64,000 nt of DNA, taken from assembly GCA_015179045.1 (NCBI GenBank), contig WHUZ01000002.1, positions 1,054,001 to 1,118,000 on the forward strand. Reading direction: 5' to 3'. The stretch comes from Kalaharituber pfeilii (taxonomy: Eukaryota; Ascomycota; Pezizomycetes; Pezizales; Pezizaceae). The notes beneath the pieces are model-generated. The model saw only the letters and a list, made by a program, of their open reading frames with translations. It was not told the origin of the DNA and searched no databases. A program made the position numbers and the translations under genes. The stretch's first letter is position 1, and each line of letters begins with the position of its first letter. Positions 11,316-23,965 of this stretch are shown piece by piece.

Positions 11316-12095
11316 CGGTGCGCGCTGTGTGCTGTGTATCATATGCTGTGCCCGCCAGATTCCGTCTTCCAGGCTGCGACTGCGAGTGCGCCACTAATAC
11401 TCCGTACCGCGCTGGTGCGGTCTGGTAGCCGGCACTGCTAGCGGTATCTTCTACGAGATAGAGCGAAATACCCAGTAACGTGTTGCAAATACGCCTTGTT
11501 CGCACGCTGCCCTCTGCTTTGCCTCTTACCACCCCACGCCTAGCAGAGCGGCCATTCTACTTCACACTAACTGGCCCAAATCCTTCTGGGACCCGCCCGC
11601 GCCCATACGCGGGCTTAAAGCGTCCCCTTAGGCAAGGCCCTGAGAAGCCTTTCCAAAGCTCTTCAACCCATATTCAACTGACAAAGTTGTACGAACTGCT
11701 CCGCCTTCCCTCTGATATGCTTCAGCTGCGATTGCCTCAAGGGGTGCAACTCAATCAACTATCCATTTAGCAGCATCCGAGAAATCCCTACCAGCATCCC
11801 CCTGGATACCCCTCGCCCGCCGCATATTGAGTGTGAATATACGGCTGTTGTATCTGAAATTGCTGTAGTTACCATCTCTCAATTACGATTGGTGAGGGCC
11901 TGAAACAAGGAAAAGGAAAAAAATAGAATAGAGAAAAAAGAAATCACAAGAGAAAAAGAAAAAAGAAAAAAAAAAAAAAAAAAAAAGGGAAAGAAAGAAA
12001 GAAAGAAGATAAGGTTGAGAAAGTAGGATCCCACAACGAAAATAAAATACAGGAAAACGCTCGAGGGCTCGATTTCTCCAAAGGCACTGAATATT
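11316..12095 (+). promoter_or_regulatory. Upstream region and leader of the NUC-1-like gene
   Basis: No gene is seen here. A purine-rich tract with an A run of over 20 bases (about 11961-11987) followed by GAAAGAAAGAAA precedes the start codon by about 100 bp. Such tracts are common in fungal promoters and 5' UTRs. A regulatory role is inference. Confidence 0.35.
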
Positions 12096-14372
12096 ATGAA
12101 CTCCAATGACCACATGTTGTGGTCGACCCAGCCGATGGCCAACGATAGCGACCCTATAGCCGAAGACTTTGTGGATTTCCTGAACTTTGGAGACATTCCG
12201 CTGAGCTTCGATACACCATCGCACCCGCACCAACACGGTATAGATGAACATGATCCGAACGCTATGGAAACAGACTTCACTGGGGCGCCTGTTCTCAGAG
12301 TGCCCACAACCAGTAGGATGAGTGCCCAACTAGGCAACCTAGTAAGCTCGGTGGATATCATCAACATGAACTTTCATCAGTCACTACAGCAACAACTGCA
12401 CTTGAATGAAGCGCAAATGCAAGCACATCTGCAACAACAGCAACAGCAGCAGCAACAACAACGACGACAGTCGCAGCATCAATTCCACATGAACAAGATG
12501 ATTCCCCCAACACCGTCGAGCATGGAAATTCAAGGCGGCGATGTGACTCCACAAATGTATCACAACTATTATGGGTTAAAAGACGATCAGGTAGTAGATT
12601 CCAGTAAAGTGCTTTTGCTCATGTTGAGGCTAATGATCTTGTTATAACCAGATGGTTTTCACACCTTTAGTATCTCCAGCTGTAACTCCCTTAGATACTC
12701 ATTTCACGCATCTACCCGAGTACAGTCTGGGTAGCTACTTCAGCCCTCTTACCTCCCCTGCCCTGGAGGCCCAGAAACATGGCTCATTTCCATACATATC
12801 CGCCTCCAGTAACAATAGTAATGCATCCAAAGCTTCTTCGCCAATTGAACCATCCGGGTCGCCCATTATGAACAAGAAACTTCCATCAACAGCAGGGAGA
12901 AGGAAATCTGTAGCGAGTTCCCGTAATACAGCCCGTGTAGTACGCCAATCGCCTAGCATGAAGCCTCAACGAAGAAAGACGCCTTCGGCACTGGCCCAAG
13001 CTCCAGAGCTCGCACAGAGCCTGGCACAACAGGCGCAAATCAATACTCCGAAACAACAGGGACTGAACAGTACCTCCGCGCAGGATATGGATTTAATGGG
13101 GATAGACAGGGAGAGCTCTTCAGAGTCAATATCCCGGAGCCCATGCCTGAATTGCTCATGGCGCCTCCACCACCTCCTGCAGTCAAAGGTCCTATTCTAA
13201 GCTTGCAACAGCAACAGCAACAAAAGCCAGTTCAGCCAATGGGACCTCCTCCTAGAGTCCAGCCGGCAACTCCAGCGTCCCTGATGAAGCTCCCAAAATC
13301 AAGCATTCCGACTGATACTACACAAATGCCCTCCGCAGAAGCATCATTGATGATGCTGGACAGCGCACACCCAATTGGTCTTGGCCAGCTGAACACAAAT
13401 TCACAGAGCAGGCGCGGGAGCTACGCTAGTTCCGATGAACAAATGACTCCGATATTGCATCCAAACAATCAGAATACCTCGAAGACTCCATGCAGCACAG
13501 CTGCCCAAACTACCAATTCAGTACCAACCTCCACTGAGCCATCGAGGAATACGAGTCCGGTAGCGAAGCCTGGTCCTCAAATTGCTAAACAGCCTTCGAC
13601 ACTCTCAACACCTAGGCTTACGCCTAAATTGCAGCCCATCAACTCTTCGTCTCGTAAACGAAGCATTCCTGCATCTCCAGCCCTTGTGCCGAAAATCTCT
13701 CCAAATATAAAACCCCTACTTAGTAGTAGCTTACTCCTCGACTCATCGTCCTCCTTGCAAACTGCAGCTTCCATTCTACTAGCCAGCAAGAGCAATTACC
13801 AGAACATTGTAGAAGGCAACAGCTCCAGCCTGGGATTAACTTATCCAGAAGAACTAAGTACTGGTTTAACAAGCAAGCGGACGAGTCACAAAATAGCAGA
13901 ACAAGGAAGAAGAAATAGGATCAATACTGCTTTGAAGGAAATGGCGTCACTACTGCCGCCAATATCAGGCAATAGTGGCGCGGATAAGAGCGACGGCGGA
14001 GATGAAGGTGGTGCAAAAGAAGGATGGAAGAAGGAAGGTGCTCAAAATACGAGCAAGGCGTTTACTGTGGAGAGAGCGATTGAGTATATACGGGCGCTGA
14101 AGGGTGAACTGGAGGAGACAAAAGCCAAACTGCGGATTGCTGAACGCAAGCTGAATGAACAAAAAGCAGCTGATGAGAATAATGTGGAAACTAGTGCTGG
14201 GACTGAGGCAGCAAAGAAAGCTACGAAAGAAACTGCCTCTGTGAAGAGAGCTGAAACGTCTACGGCTAGCACTGCTTTTGTAGAGCAGAAGGAACTAGAG
14301 ATGGCCAAGAAAGCTAAAGCTGAAGAGGAGGAGGAGAAGGAACACAGGGCGGAGGTGGTGATGCTTGACTGA
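12096..14372 (+). CDS. nuc-1: Pho4/NUC-1-like bHLH transcription factor
   Basis: Exon 1 is 12096-12590. The intron 12591-12651 (61 bp) has a GGCTAATG branch site. Exon 2 runs from 12652 to the stop at 14370-14372, giving about 738 residues if one base is restored. A basic helix-loop-helix sits near residues 575-650. The basic region SHKIAEQGRRNR has the His, Glu and Arg spacing that reads CACGTG boxes, the loop is long and G/K/D-rich, and helix 2 is FTVERAIEYIRALKGEL, followed by a coiled coil. The post-intron segment FTPLVSPAVTPL and the block SVASSRNTARVVRQSPSMKP are typical of the NUC-1/PalcA family, which activates phosphate-starvation genes and is controlled by a Pho80/Pho85-type cyclin-CDK. 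Poly-Q tracts occur near residues 115-125 and at 13201-13224. Frame changes near 13134: one extra C in ATCCCGG joins SESIS to PEPMPELL. No GT-AG intron of normal size fits. Confidence 0.88.
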
Positions 14373-16407
14373 AAGAGCATAGGTTCGAGGTTTGTATCAT
14401 ATTACTTGGTTGAACGACTTCACGAAATCACGGTGGAATAAAATTATGACGACGACAGTAACGACAACAGTGATGATGATGATTGGATGGGTTGGCTATT
14501 GTTGATTTCCCTATTTCTTTTGGTTCTGGTTAAAACGGTTTGTAACTTTCATGGATTTGCGGGCTGAAAAAATTGGAGCATTATTGATGTGGTTTTTGGA
14601 TTGGGTTTGTATATCCTTTTCCTTTCTCTTTCCCTTTTGTCATAAGCATTACTTTCATCTTTTTCCCCATCCATCTCACATCGGAGGAAGGTGCAAGAGG
14701 AGAGGCGTTTCAGGGCCTGTGAGAGTTTGAAGAGAGGGCTGAACCACTATGCCGAACTGCAACCTCGCTGATGCATGTTTAGAAGCTTACAGCCAAAAAA
14801 AAAGTACGATGCGATTGTACAAGTGTTTGTGTTTTGTCTTGTTATTTATTTACTACTTTATTACATATATATTTGTTTTTTATGTTTTTTATTTGTTATT
14901 TTTTTCCTATTGATTACCCTTTCTTGTCTACACTTTTCATTCTAGTTTCCACCGTCTGCTCCATTCATCGCGTCTTTTTTTTCCTTTTTCTTTTTTCCCC
15001 TCCGGCATCAACATTTTCTGTCATCTGAGCACATGTTATTTGGTTTGAGACAATTTGCGTAAATACAGTATCAATGCAGTTTGTGAAGGGGAGAAAGAAA
15101 AAAAGGAATTAATGCACGCCATCTTGCAACATTTGCCTTTAGGGTTGCTCGAATGTGCTGTCAAGTTCTTGGCATGCCCTTCTGGAAACCGTGCTCGATT
15201 AGGCATACCAGTGTGAGGTATTTTCCATTTTCTCTCTGCAACTTTTTACTATTTCACTCATGACCCGCAGCCATTGGGGAGAGTCTGGGCGCGAAAGCGA
15301 GTTTAAGTGCATGTGAAAGTATCGGAGGCTGAACGCATGCGGGGACCTCTGAGGATAAGTATTTCCGGAATGGCTATGGAGTGATCCGCGGTTCCTTGGT
15401 ATAGTTTGGTTTCAGATAGTATCATGGTTTTGGAGAACGAGAGTTCCTTCGGCCTGCTAAGCTTACCCGTTAGCTGGAGAATAGGCAGGGCTAAATATGA
15501 ACTGGAACTGGCCAGCTCTAGAAATTGCTGGTTTGCCATGGATTTACATAACAGGAAAATATAGCGAAGCAAACAAGCCACAAGGAGTAGCGCAACTAGA
15601 GTACAAGCAGGAAGGAAATTGTCTACCTGCTCTCACTCGTGCCTAAGCTCTCTCTCACTTTGCCCTGTTCAGTGTGTTAAGAAGCTTGGGATAATTAACG
15701 TTATAGGCACGCCCTAGCTGGGGATCTTCGTACGGTCGAAGTGACTACTGTACAAGTACAATAGGCGATTTTGATTAAACATGCTATTTCGAATTTGAAG
15801 TCAATGGCATGGAGTCGGGCCATAGAGGGTTCGCGGAATGTGCAATTCTCAATTGCATGTGAAAATGGAGATCGGCAGATGAGAGATGAGGGGATGAGGT
15901 AGTGGTGACTTATAGTTTCGTCCCTTCGGGGAGGGGAGGGGAGGGGGGTTAGCTCGGGATGATGTCATGTGGCATGGCATGGCTTGAGTCTTTGTTTGCA
16001 AACATGGACGGAATTATGTGAAGGAGGCAATGGGACCGAGGAAGTGCAAAACCGGGCGAGGAGCAAAGGAAACTAAGATACTAGAGAGGTATAAGAGGTG
16101 GCTGAAGGAGAGGAACAGAGGTGAAGGCTTTCTTAGATCTTCTTTCTATATCAGAACGTGCCTCCGTTGTAACTGTACTATTGAAGTGCAAGCAGAATAC
16201 GGTAAGTGAGAATGTGGTGATTGAGCATTGAGCATTGAGGCTGACTCGGACGGCGTTACGTCATTCTGAAGTTTATGTTAGGTATCAACACCTGTACTAA
16301 TCCGACATTACTTTTATAGGAACTTAAGTATCCACATTTCCACAAGCAAATCTTCCGATCTTTACCATCCTCTCCAACCTCCAACCGGTCGGTGGCAATC
16401 AAGCACC
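14373..16407. other. Intergenic, no gene seen
   Basis: 3' side of the NUC-1-like gene: a short GACGACG/GATGATG low-complexity patch (14446-14482), then T-rich sequence (14830-15030). A GGGAGGGGAGGGG run lies at 15930-15948. I found no supportable gene. Confidence 0.45.
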
Positions 16408-17669
16408 ATGTCCCTCGAAACCAACATCATTCCCGGCCCCAGCTCCGTCGAGATCCAGGAACGCATCCCGTCACCCCCAACACACCTGTAGGCCGACGCG
16501 GCAACAGCTCCGGTGGCATAAAAGCTACTGCTGAGTCCAACTCCCCGCGAATACCAGCACAACACCACTTTGACCTAGGCGCCCTCAAAGCCCAAAGTGA
16601 GGTGGCAGCGGGTGCGCATTTGGATAAGCATCTTGTGCAGCAACAGCAGAGAGCAGAGTTTCAGAGAGGGGCGGATAAGTTGCGGGAGACTAAGAGGGGA
16701 GAAACAGAAACAGGGGAGGATAGGGAAAGAGTGCATAGGCAAGGTGGGAAATTGGGAGGAACAAAGGAGAAGGAATCTGGAGAAGGACTTGGAGAAGGAC
16801 AACAGGAGAAGGAGGGAGGAATCACAAGTACATCGAGGTTCTTGACACATTTAACGACGTCGTATCCAGCATTGAATACTACAGTTCACCAGATAACGGC
16901 GCATCTGCCTTCAATTCCTCTTTTGTCTCGTTTACCGCTCCCTACCCCTAAAATTACTATATCATCGATTCCAGTCGTCTCTAGGATTGACTCCACCCTT
17001 GACATTATTCTCTCCCACATTGACTCAACTTTCCCCATCATCACCGCACCACCAGAGAAACTTGTCGCCGAAGTTGCACATGTCACGGACTCTTGGGTTG
17101 CGCCCGTAAACGGGTGGCTCGCTAAGCGGCTCCCAGAGGCGGCAACAGAGGAAACTCAAACGAAGAAACCAGAGAGTAGGAAGCAAGCAAAAAAATGGTC
17201 CACGAAGCATTCTCCAGGTGTGAAGAGCTACGCAGATACGGTTGCTGCCGCTGCTGGCAAAGAAAGACAAGAAGAAGATAGAAGCAGTAGTGAGGAAGAG
17301 GAGAGGGAGGAGGACCATGAGAAGCAGGATGTTTTGTCAAATATGGAATTGCATAGGACGTACACGTTGATAACTGGCGCGGTGTGTGCGCAGCTTGCGC
17401 ATTTGGAGGAGGCAAGAGGGTATTTGGCGACCGTACCGGAGCATGTGCCGCTGGTAGGAAACTGGCTTGGTGAGAAAGTGAGAGGGGGAAAGCGTGAGGA
17501 GCGCAATAAGGAGGGTGCTGGGCAACAGCATGGGGATGGAGGAGGAGTGAGGACAAAGGAAAAGAGGGAGCCGGGGGAGAAGACGGAGCCGATAATTGCG
17601 GGGGTGGGCAAGCAGGCGAAGGTGGCGGGGGAGGGAGTCACGGTTATTGGGGCAGAAAGGGAAGTGTGA
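16408..17669 (+). CDS. Perilipin/CAP20-like lipid-droplet protein (tentative)
   Basis: The ATG at 16408 begins MSLETNIIPGPSS. This reading meets TAG at 16489, while the long downstream frame (NSPRIPAQHHFDLGALKAQ... to the stop at 17667-17669) is one base out of step. One extra C in the CACCCCCAAC run near 16471-16480 joins them into about 420 residues (PSPPNTPVGRRG). The N-terminal third is charged and Q/E/K-rich. The middle contains FLTHLTTSYPALNTTVH, then SSIPVVSRIDSTLDIILSHI and DSTFPII, which recall the 'FL.HL..YP', 'VDS.L..V.S.FPII' layout of fungal perilipins (CAP20/MPL1). These coat lipid droplets. A helical segment (LITGAVCAQLAHLEEARGYL) and a basic, Gly-rich tail follow. The family assignment is from motif resemblance only. 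Confidence 0.45.
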
Positions 17670-18723
17670 AGGGAAATGTGAATAGGGAGGTGGATGACGA
17701 GAGGGTGGGAAGTGTCGTGTATGTAGCAGACAAGAGAGAGGTTGTGGTGATTTGTATGATTAGTTTTGTTAGGATCAATTAAATAGTGGCAATTATATAG
17801 TGTAATTGATATGCATACAGACTTTGAAATTGTGAGCAAATACTACCTTCATTACTACCTTCATAGTATGTATATGCCCGGATGAAATAACATTGTCGTG
17901 TCGGCTTGTCGCAGCAGCGTTCCTCAGTGCTTCTTGGTTCGGGTCTTGTGTGTAGGCAAGACTTAGTAGTAATCAATGAATTTGCCCTTTTTTCCTGCTC
18001 TTTTTTCCCTCCTCCTGTCTCAACCAACTTTAGCATACATATATACTCCGCATACTAGTACAACTAGAATATACTCAACTAACACTGTAGGGCCTGGCAG
18101 AACATATATGTATATTTCATATATACTTGTTACCGGTCCAATCTTACCGATGCCACATGTTATGCCGCAGTCGTATGTTTTCGAGGTGGTAGGCCGCGAT
18201 ACCTGATTACCCTGATCCTGCCCAAGGACCAGCCTATACGGATGCATGTCATGCTTGGCGAAGTCGTTTGAGAGAGGGAAAGGGCGCCGTGCCAAGCCAG
18301 CCTAACATTATCACCGTAGCCGTGGGGCACACCGGGGGCAGGCATTGAGCTGCCTTAGGACCCGTGCTCAGCTCTACGCTCTGCTGGTTCGATACGGTAC
18401 GGGGGGCCATTTAATCAACGCTCGTCATATGACCACAGCTGCCAACCACACTACTGATTGATCACAGGACAGCTGCACAATCGACCCGACGAACCAGGCT
18501 AAGGTACGCTCGACGCCGACGGAAAGTTTGTAGCTGGACACCCGCTGCAAGTCCCTCTCTTTCATCCATCTCCATTCTTCGCCCACGCCTGGAACATACC
18601 ACCCCCTCCCCCTCAATCTTGTGGAGCGCACTGAATATCAACTGTTTCTGCCTGAATTCCTTCGTGATCCTTCGTAGCGCCCAAGCTCACCTCGAACGAA
18701 CCGCGGGCGTTCCTTCAGTACAC
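17670..18723. other. Intergenic region upstream of the ABC transporter
   Basis: No gene seen. The last 200 bp before the start at 18724 are C/T-rich (CCCCCTCCCCCTCAATC at 18601-18617), a usual composition for fungal core promoters. No TATA element is obvious. Confidence 0.4.
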
Positions 18724-21700
18724 ATGCTATTCCGTGCTGTGCTCGGTGCAGCCTTCTTAACTCTTCCGACGACTCTAGCAGCATACAACTACTCCACAGA
18801 ATCTAGTTCACTATATCCCAGGCTCTTTGACGACCGACCACACGACTGTCCTCCATGGTACGCCGATTTCGACGCTCTATTGCCATCGTATGCCAGTTGC
18901 TGACGGTATTCTGTGCGAGATAGCTTCAACTGTCATTTACCAGCCTTCAAGTGCTCTCAGTTTGCGCAATGTCGAGAATATGACGGTCGATGTGAATGTC
19001 CAGCTGGGTTTGGTGGAGACGACTGCCTTACTCCAGGTAGGCTCTGATCACTATTTCCATTTGGATCTTGCATATCTACAAATCCTAACCCATGCGCTTG
19101 CCTAAAGTTTGCGGATCCCTAGCGGACGGAAAGGAGCGGGCCCCACGTGAGGGCGAAACCTGCGAGTGTAAAGATGGATGGACCGGAATTAATTGCAATT
19201 GTAAGTTATAAGAGCTATTGGTATGGAGTGGTTGTCGTGGTGGTGCTGCAGCTGAAACGCGAATGCAGTATGTACTAGTGATAATGCCTGTAATGCGATG
19301 GTCCCTACAAACTCTGGTGGTGTCTGCTATAAGGGCGGCGTTACTGTGAAGGAGAATCATCAGATGTGTGATGTGACCAGTAAGTTCCCATTCATTACAT
19401 CATTGGGGAAGCGATGACTGATTCCGGCTTGTGAAGATCGAAAAATTTTGGACCTCTTGGGGGACAAGAAGCCTCAAGTAACCTTCTCTTGTAATGCGGA
19501 GTCGAAAATCTGTGGATTCCAATGTGAGTAATTCCCTTCCGCCTAATAAAAGTCCTGCTTACAATGAATAGTCTGGATTGGGAGAGTGGAGTCGTTCTAT
19601 TGTGGTCTTTCAGAATGTGAATTCCATCTCGACGCCTCTTACGATAAGAACGTAACTCAGTATGATTGCCAGAAAATCAACTGTGAATGTGTCCCAGGAA
19701 GGATGCTTTGTGGTGAGCCTGGATCAATCGATATATCCGAATTTCTCCTCAACGAGATTGCTGGACCAGCGACTTTTTCTTGTTCCAGTCGTCCCGATCA
19801 CGATGATGGCTGCTACTTCTCGGAACCAGCCATGAATGGACTTATCGAGAATGTCTTCGGAGATTCAAGTATCACCCTGGATTGTAACTCTGCAGAATGT
19901 CTTCACTACACGGAGGTGCCAGGTTACACTCGCCCAGTGAAGCGGATTAATAAGGTTTTGATTGCTAGTGTGGTAGCTGGATCGACATTATTCGTCGTTC
20001 TAGTAATCTTGGTGCTATGGCAGCAGTCTAGAAAGATGAACCAGAAAGCTGGACTTGGTCCTATCCATCTACCAAGGGACGACGATGACGATGCTGTAAG
20101 CAAATTGATGGCAGACCATAAGCCGGCGACGTTGATGTTTGAAAATATATCATACCAAGTCAACGGAGGCAGGAAGATACTTTCTGGAGTACACGGTGTG
20201 GTATATCCCGGTCAATTGATGGCGATCATGGGGGCTTCAGGAGCTGGAAAGACGACATTCTTGGATATTCTGGCCAGAAAAAATAAGAGAGGAACAGTCA
20301 CAGGGTCTTTCTACATCAATGGTGAGACGGTATCAGATGAGGACTTCAAGAATGTTGTCGGCTTCGTGGATCAAGAGGATACGATGATGCCTACCCTTAC
20401 TGTTTATGAGACTATTCTCAACTCAGCGCTGCTCCGGTTACCTCGAGATATGTCCCGAAAAGCTAAATACAGGAGGGTTATGGAGGTCATGAACGAACTT
20501 GGAATTATGCATATCAAAGATCAGATCATTGGAAGTGAAGAATCAGGTATGCGTGGCATATCTGGAGGAGAAAAGAGGCGTGTCGGGATTGCTTGTGAAT
20601 TGGTAACCAGTCCTTCTATCTTGTTCCTGGATGAGCCCACATCTGGCTTAGACTCTTTCAACGCATATAACGTCATTGAATGCCTAGTCACTCTGGCAAA
20701 GAATTACAACAGGACGGTGATATTCACAATTCACCAGCCAAGGTCCAACATTGTGGCTCTCTTCGACCAGTTGATATTGCTTGCTAAGGGCAAGATGGTG
20801 TACTCTGGGGAATACAGACGATGCCAGCGATATTTTGATGAATTGGGTTACGCATGCCCTTCTGGATTCAATATTGCAGATTATCTCGTGGACTTGACAA
20901 TGCATGCGTCCAACTCTGAAAGGATCGAGCCTGATGAGGTTCCACTGCCACCCAGCAGGCCATCTACAACACAACATCGCAGTGGATTATCCACCTTTGG
21001 GGATAGTATCGACACTTCATCGGGCTTTAAAAATCGAAAGAGAGGTGACTCAGTAAAGGCCCGACAAGAACGGCAGCTTTTCACCAGAAGAACTAGTGGT
21101 AATGAAATACGGTTTGCCGAAGGTGAAGAGGTTGCTCTTGATGATGGTGCGCAGGCATGGAGGGATGTCGCAATTCAACGAGGTGCTCCCAGGATGGACG
21201 AAACAGATTTGCTTCTTCCACCATCATCACAGGGTTCTGCGTCCGGTACCGATTTGGGAGTCCTCATCAACTCTTACGCTAACAGCAGTATTGCCATGGG
21301 CATTAGTGAGGAAATAAGATTGGCGGTCGGTAACGCGAATGGAACACTGAATCCGGATGGATCTGCTACAGGCCTTAGTGGTGTTGTAGGCACAAGCACT
21401 AGTATGAAGGGTTTTGCACGTGTCGGATGGTTGTCCCAATTTGTAATTTTGAGCCAGCGGACCTGGAAGAATCTTTACAGGAATCCCATGCTTATGCTTA
21501 CCCACTACGCCATTGCCATTGTTTTAGGTATGCTTTGCGGATACCTATTCTATGGAATCTCCGATGACATAGCTGGATTTCAAAACCGAATGGGCCTCTT
21601 CTTTTTTGTCTTGGCACTATTTGGATTCAGTACCCTCACCAGTCTGAATGTCTTTGCCAGCGAGAGGCTCTTGTTTTTGAGAGAACGAGCCAACGGATAC

Positions 21701-22365
21701 TATGCACCAATTACCTACTTTTGCTCTAAAGTAATCTTCGACATTATTCCGCTTCGCATCATCCCGCCTATAATTATGGGGGCCATAATTTACCCCATGG
21801 TGGGGCTTGTTCCGGAATGGCCACAGTTCCTCAAGTTCATTATTATCCTGGTTTTATTCAACCTGAGTGCAGCGGCAATTTGTTTATTTATTGGTATTGT
21901 GTTTAAAGAAGCCAGTGTAGCGAACTTGGTTGGAAGCTTGGTTATGCTCTTCAGCTTGTTGCTGGCAGGCTTGTTATTAAACCATGATTCCATTCCGAAG
22001 AGTGCCTTGTGGTTGCAAACTGTACGTGCCTCAGAGTTGCCCCCTTGTATCTGCCACTAACGATTGCCCACAGGTATCAATATTCCACTACGGTTTTGAA
22101 GCATTAATTGTCAATGAAGTGAGATATTTGACACTTAGAGAGCATAAGTATGTTGTCCCTGCCTTTCTTCCGCTTGTTCTAGATTTACTAATATTTCCCT
22201 AGGCTTGGTCTTGAAATTGAAGTTCCTGGTGCGACTATACTCAGCACATTCGGCTTTAGTAGTTTGGCGTTCTGGAAAGATGCCGCTGGTTTGGCCATAT
22301 TCTCGGGGGTGTTCATCGTTTTGGCATATGCTGCTATGCATGTACTCTTGGTGGAGAGGAGGTAG
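18724..22365 (+). CDS. ADP1: ADP1-like ABCG transporter with EGF-like ectodomain
   Basis: Eight exons: 18724-18857, 18924-19036, 19108-19200, 19269-19379, 19437-19523, 19572-22021, 22074-22147, 22203-22365. They keep frame and give 1074 residues (yeast Adp1 is of similar size). A signal peptide ([20 protein letters not shown]) is followed by a Cys-rich region with an EGF-like block ([19 protein letters not shown]). One membrane segment lies near 307-330 ([20 protein letters not shown]). The nucleotide-binding domain has Walker [10 protein letters not shown] (~398), signature ISGGEKRR (~508) and Walker [12 protein letters not shown] (~529), then the H-loop in TIHQPR. A Ser/Thr-rich linker and about six C-terminal membrane helices (from ~815) follow. 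This NBD-before-TMD layout with an N-terminal ectodomain is the half-transporter ABCG type that functions as a dimer. The substrate is not known for this branch. The family is certain and the physiological role is not. Confidence 0.93.
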
Positions 22366-23728
22366 ACCTACGTGAACGTACGGCGTACATGTGTACATGT
22401 GCGGAAATTGGATTTCAAATAGAATTCCTTCAGTGGTATCGCCAGTTGAAGAATCTGTCCCTTTTGGATAGTGAGAAGAGGGGGCTAATGGTTTTATGGG
22501 TGGTAGACTTTCTAAAGGGGTATACTTTTATCTCGATACATATTATACTAGTTTTTGTATACATCGTTCTGTTTTGTTTGCAGTTTAATTACTTTGGTTG
22601 CTGGTTTTGGTTTGTGCTTGAGATTCGTTTCACCGATACTTCCTGGTTATGGATCGTGTACGATGAACGTGAGTGTATCACATAATTTGAGGATGATTCA
22701 GAATTTGAGCTGATACTAATCAATAGATATTAACTATTTACTACATAAGCACTTATGTTGCGCTGGATATATGTATATGAAACAAGTTACCTTTTTTCGG
22801 CTGCAGGGTTACCTCTCTTTTGAGCTGTAGTCTCTCGGAGACGTGAGATTAAGCTTTGGTTTAATTTAGGATCACATGCTTAATGCTAATAAAGTACTAA
22901 CACATTTAGCACACGTGCATCTGCGCAAGCAAATAGACGGTGCACTGAGATCCAATCTTGCCTTTTGATATATGCTTCTGATGCGCGGAGCCCATATATA
23001 TCAATATAAGGACCTTGTGCAAAAAATGAATCGCTCAACAACGTAACGCTTGGTAGTAATCATGTATAAAATAGTTGGTACACTAGACAGAGTGACATCA
23101 ATCAGCTGCACTGGAGTAAGATTTTTAAGATCTTCAGGTGGGCGCGGGAACAAATTTTCAGCCCTATCTGGTGTTGTCGGAGATATGGTGGTGTTCATCA
23201 AGAAGGGACCAGGTGTAACACTGGTTGTTCGCTGGCTAATACACCAAAATCCCTTCTCCTGGCCCCCTTTTGCACGCCGCCGCAGACGGAGTATTTCTAC
23301 AAGGAAACTGCCTTCAGACATCAGATAACTTGACTTAGGTTCCTGACAGTAAGTATAGCATTTTTAAGGAATGTGGACTTTGGCAATAGGTATGCGTTTG
23401 GATTCTATTTTCTCTTGAATTTTTTTCGGTCACCAGCAAAAATATACTTGCAATAATTTTTGATGCTTTACGAGTAATAGTTCCTCAAGCGCTTGATTCT
23501 ATTTCTGATCTTACTATTTATCGTTTGTTTACGTACTATGGTAGATGGATGTGTATATGGTACAGAGGAGTTTACACAACGTGTATACGGTCACTGGTCA
23601 AAAGATTTTCTTGGCACCTCATTGCACAGCTTCAAATGCTCATACCTCCAGGATCTACAGCCCAATTTCAGAAGTTGTACCTGCAGTTTATAGAGCCCTG
23701 TCTATAATATTGCAGCAATCATGAGAAT
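22366..23728. other. Intergenic; repeat-derived at its 3' part
   Basis: No gene seen. From about 23050 to 23300 the sequence shares a segment (GGTGTTCATCAAGAAGGGACCAG) with copies near 25078, 26010 and 26740. Confidence 0.4.
23080..23300 (-). repeat. Dispersed repeat, 'GPLLMHITI' family, copy 1
   Basis: The minus strand reads ..TPGPFLMNTTIS.., matching the plus-strand readings TTGPLLMHITI (from the reverse complement near 25078-25100), TGPLLMHITIS (26008-26035) and LVPFLINTTIV (26738-26765). All copies are broken by stops. They could be relics of a mobile-element protein or a non-coding repeat. The identity is unknown. Confidence 0.45.
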
Positions 23729-23965
23729 TGTTACGGGTTCACCGCGACCGTAGTGTGGGCGGCCGGTGGAGCGCGCGAATAGCGAAAAATGCAAGCGCAT
23801 ACGAAATGCGCATATGCGACGTAGGCGACATGCGACAGCCGAAAGGCGCCGCAATCGCATAAATGAGTACTATATGAGCTACGCAGAGGACTAGCGAGTA
23901 TCGCTAGTCAAGTGTCTTTTTGACCTGGCGGACGGTAACTTTCTGCGTTTACCACCTCCGTAACA
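23729..23965 (+). mobile_element. Solo LTR, 'TGTTAC' family, copy 1 (237 bp)
   Basis: It begins TGTTACGGGTTCACCG and ends CCTCCGTAACA, so it has TG...CA ends with an inverted 8-bp terminus. A perfect 5-bp target duplication AGAAT flanks it (23724-23728 and 23966-23970). The interior has CGCATATGCGACGTAGGCG and the hairpin GACTAGCGA-GTA-TCGCTAGTC. Three relatives lie at 39722, 40238 and 40545. No internal retrotransposon region is present. Confidence 0.88.

Noticed and set aside
10990..11532. 180-codon minus-strand frame with His-Gln repeats
   Set aside because: The long opening is created by the (GGTGCT)n microsatellite. The rest has no recognisable domain or exon partner.
11879..12367. Minus-strand frames of 148-162 codons across the NUC-1 start
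   Set aside because: They are shadows of the first NUC-1 exon joined to a purine-rich leader read as Phe/Leu/Ser on the other strand.
13070..13113. 44-bp intron to explain the NUC-1 frame change
   Set aside because: GT at 13070 with an acceptor at 13113 gives the right phase but ends in GGAG rather than a pyrimidine-AG, and it would remove sequence that reads well in frame 1. The missing-C explanation joins both sides more naturally.
17228..17839. 203-codon minus-strand open frame over the perilipin-like gene
   Set aside because: It lies antisense to a long charged coding frame, is Ser/Leu/Pro-rich without domains, and is explained by the codon composition of the plus-strand gene.
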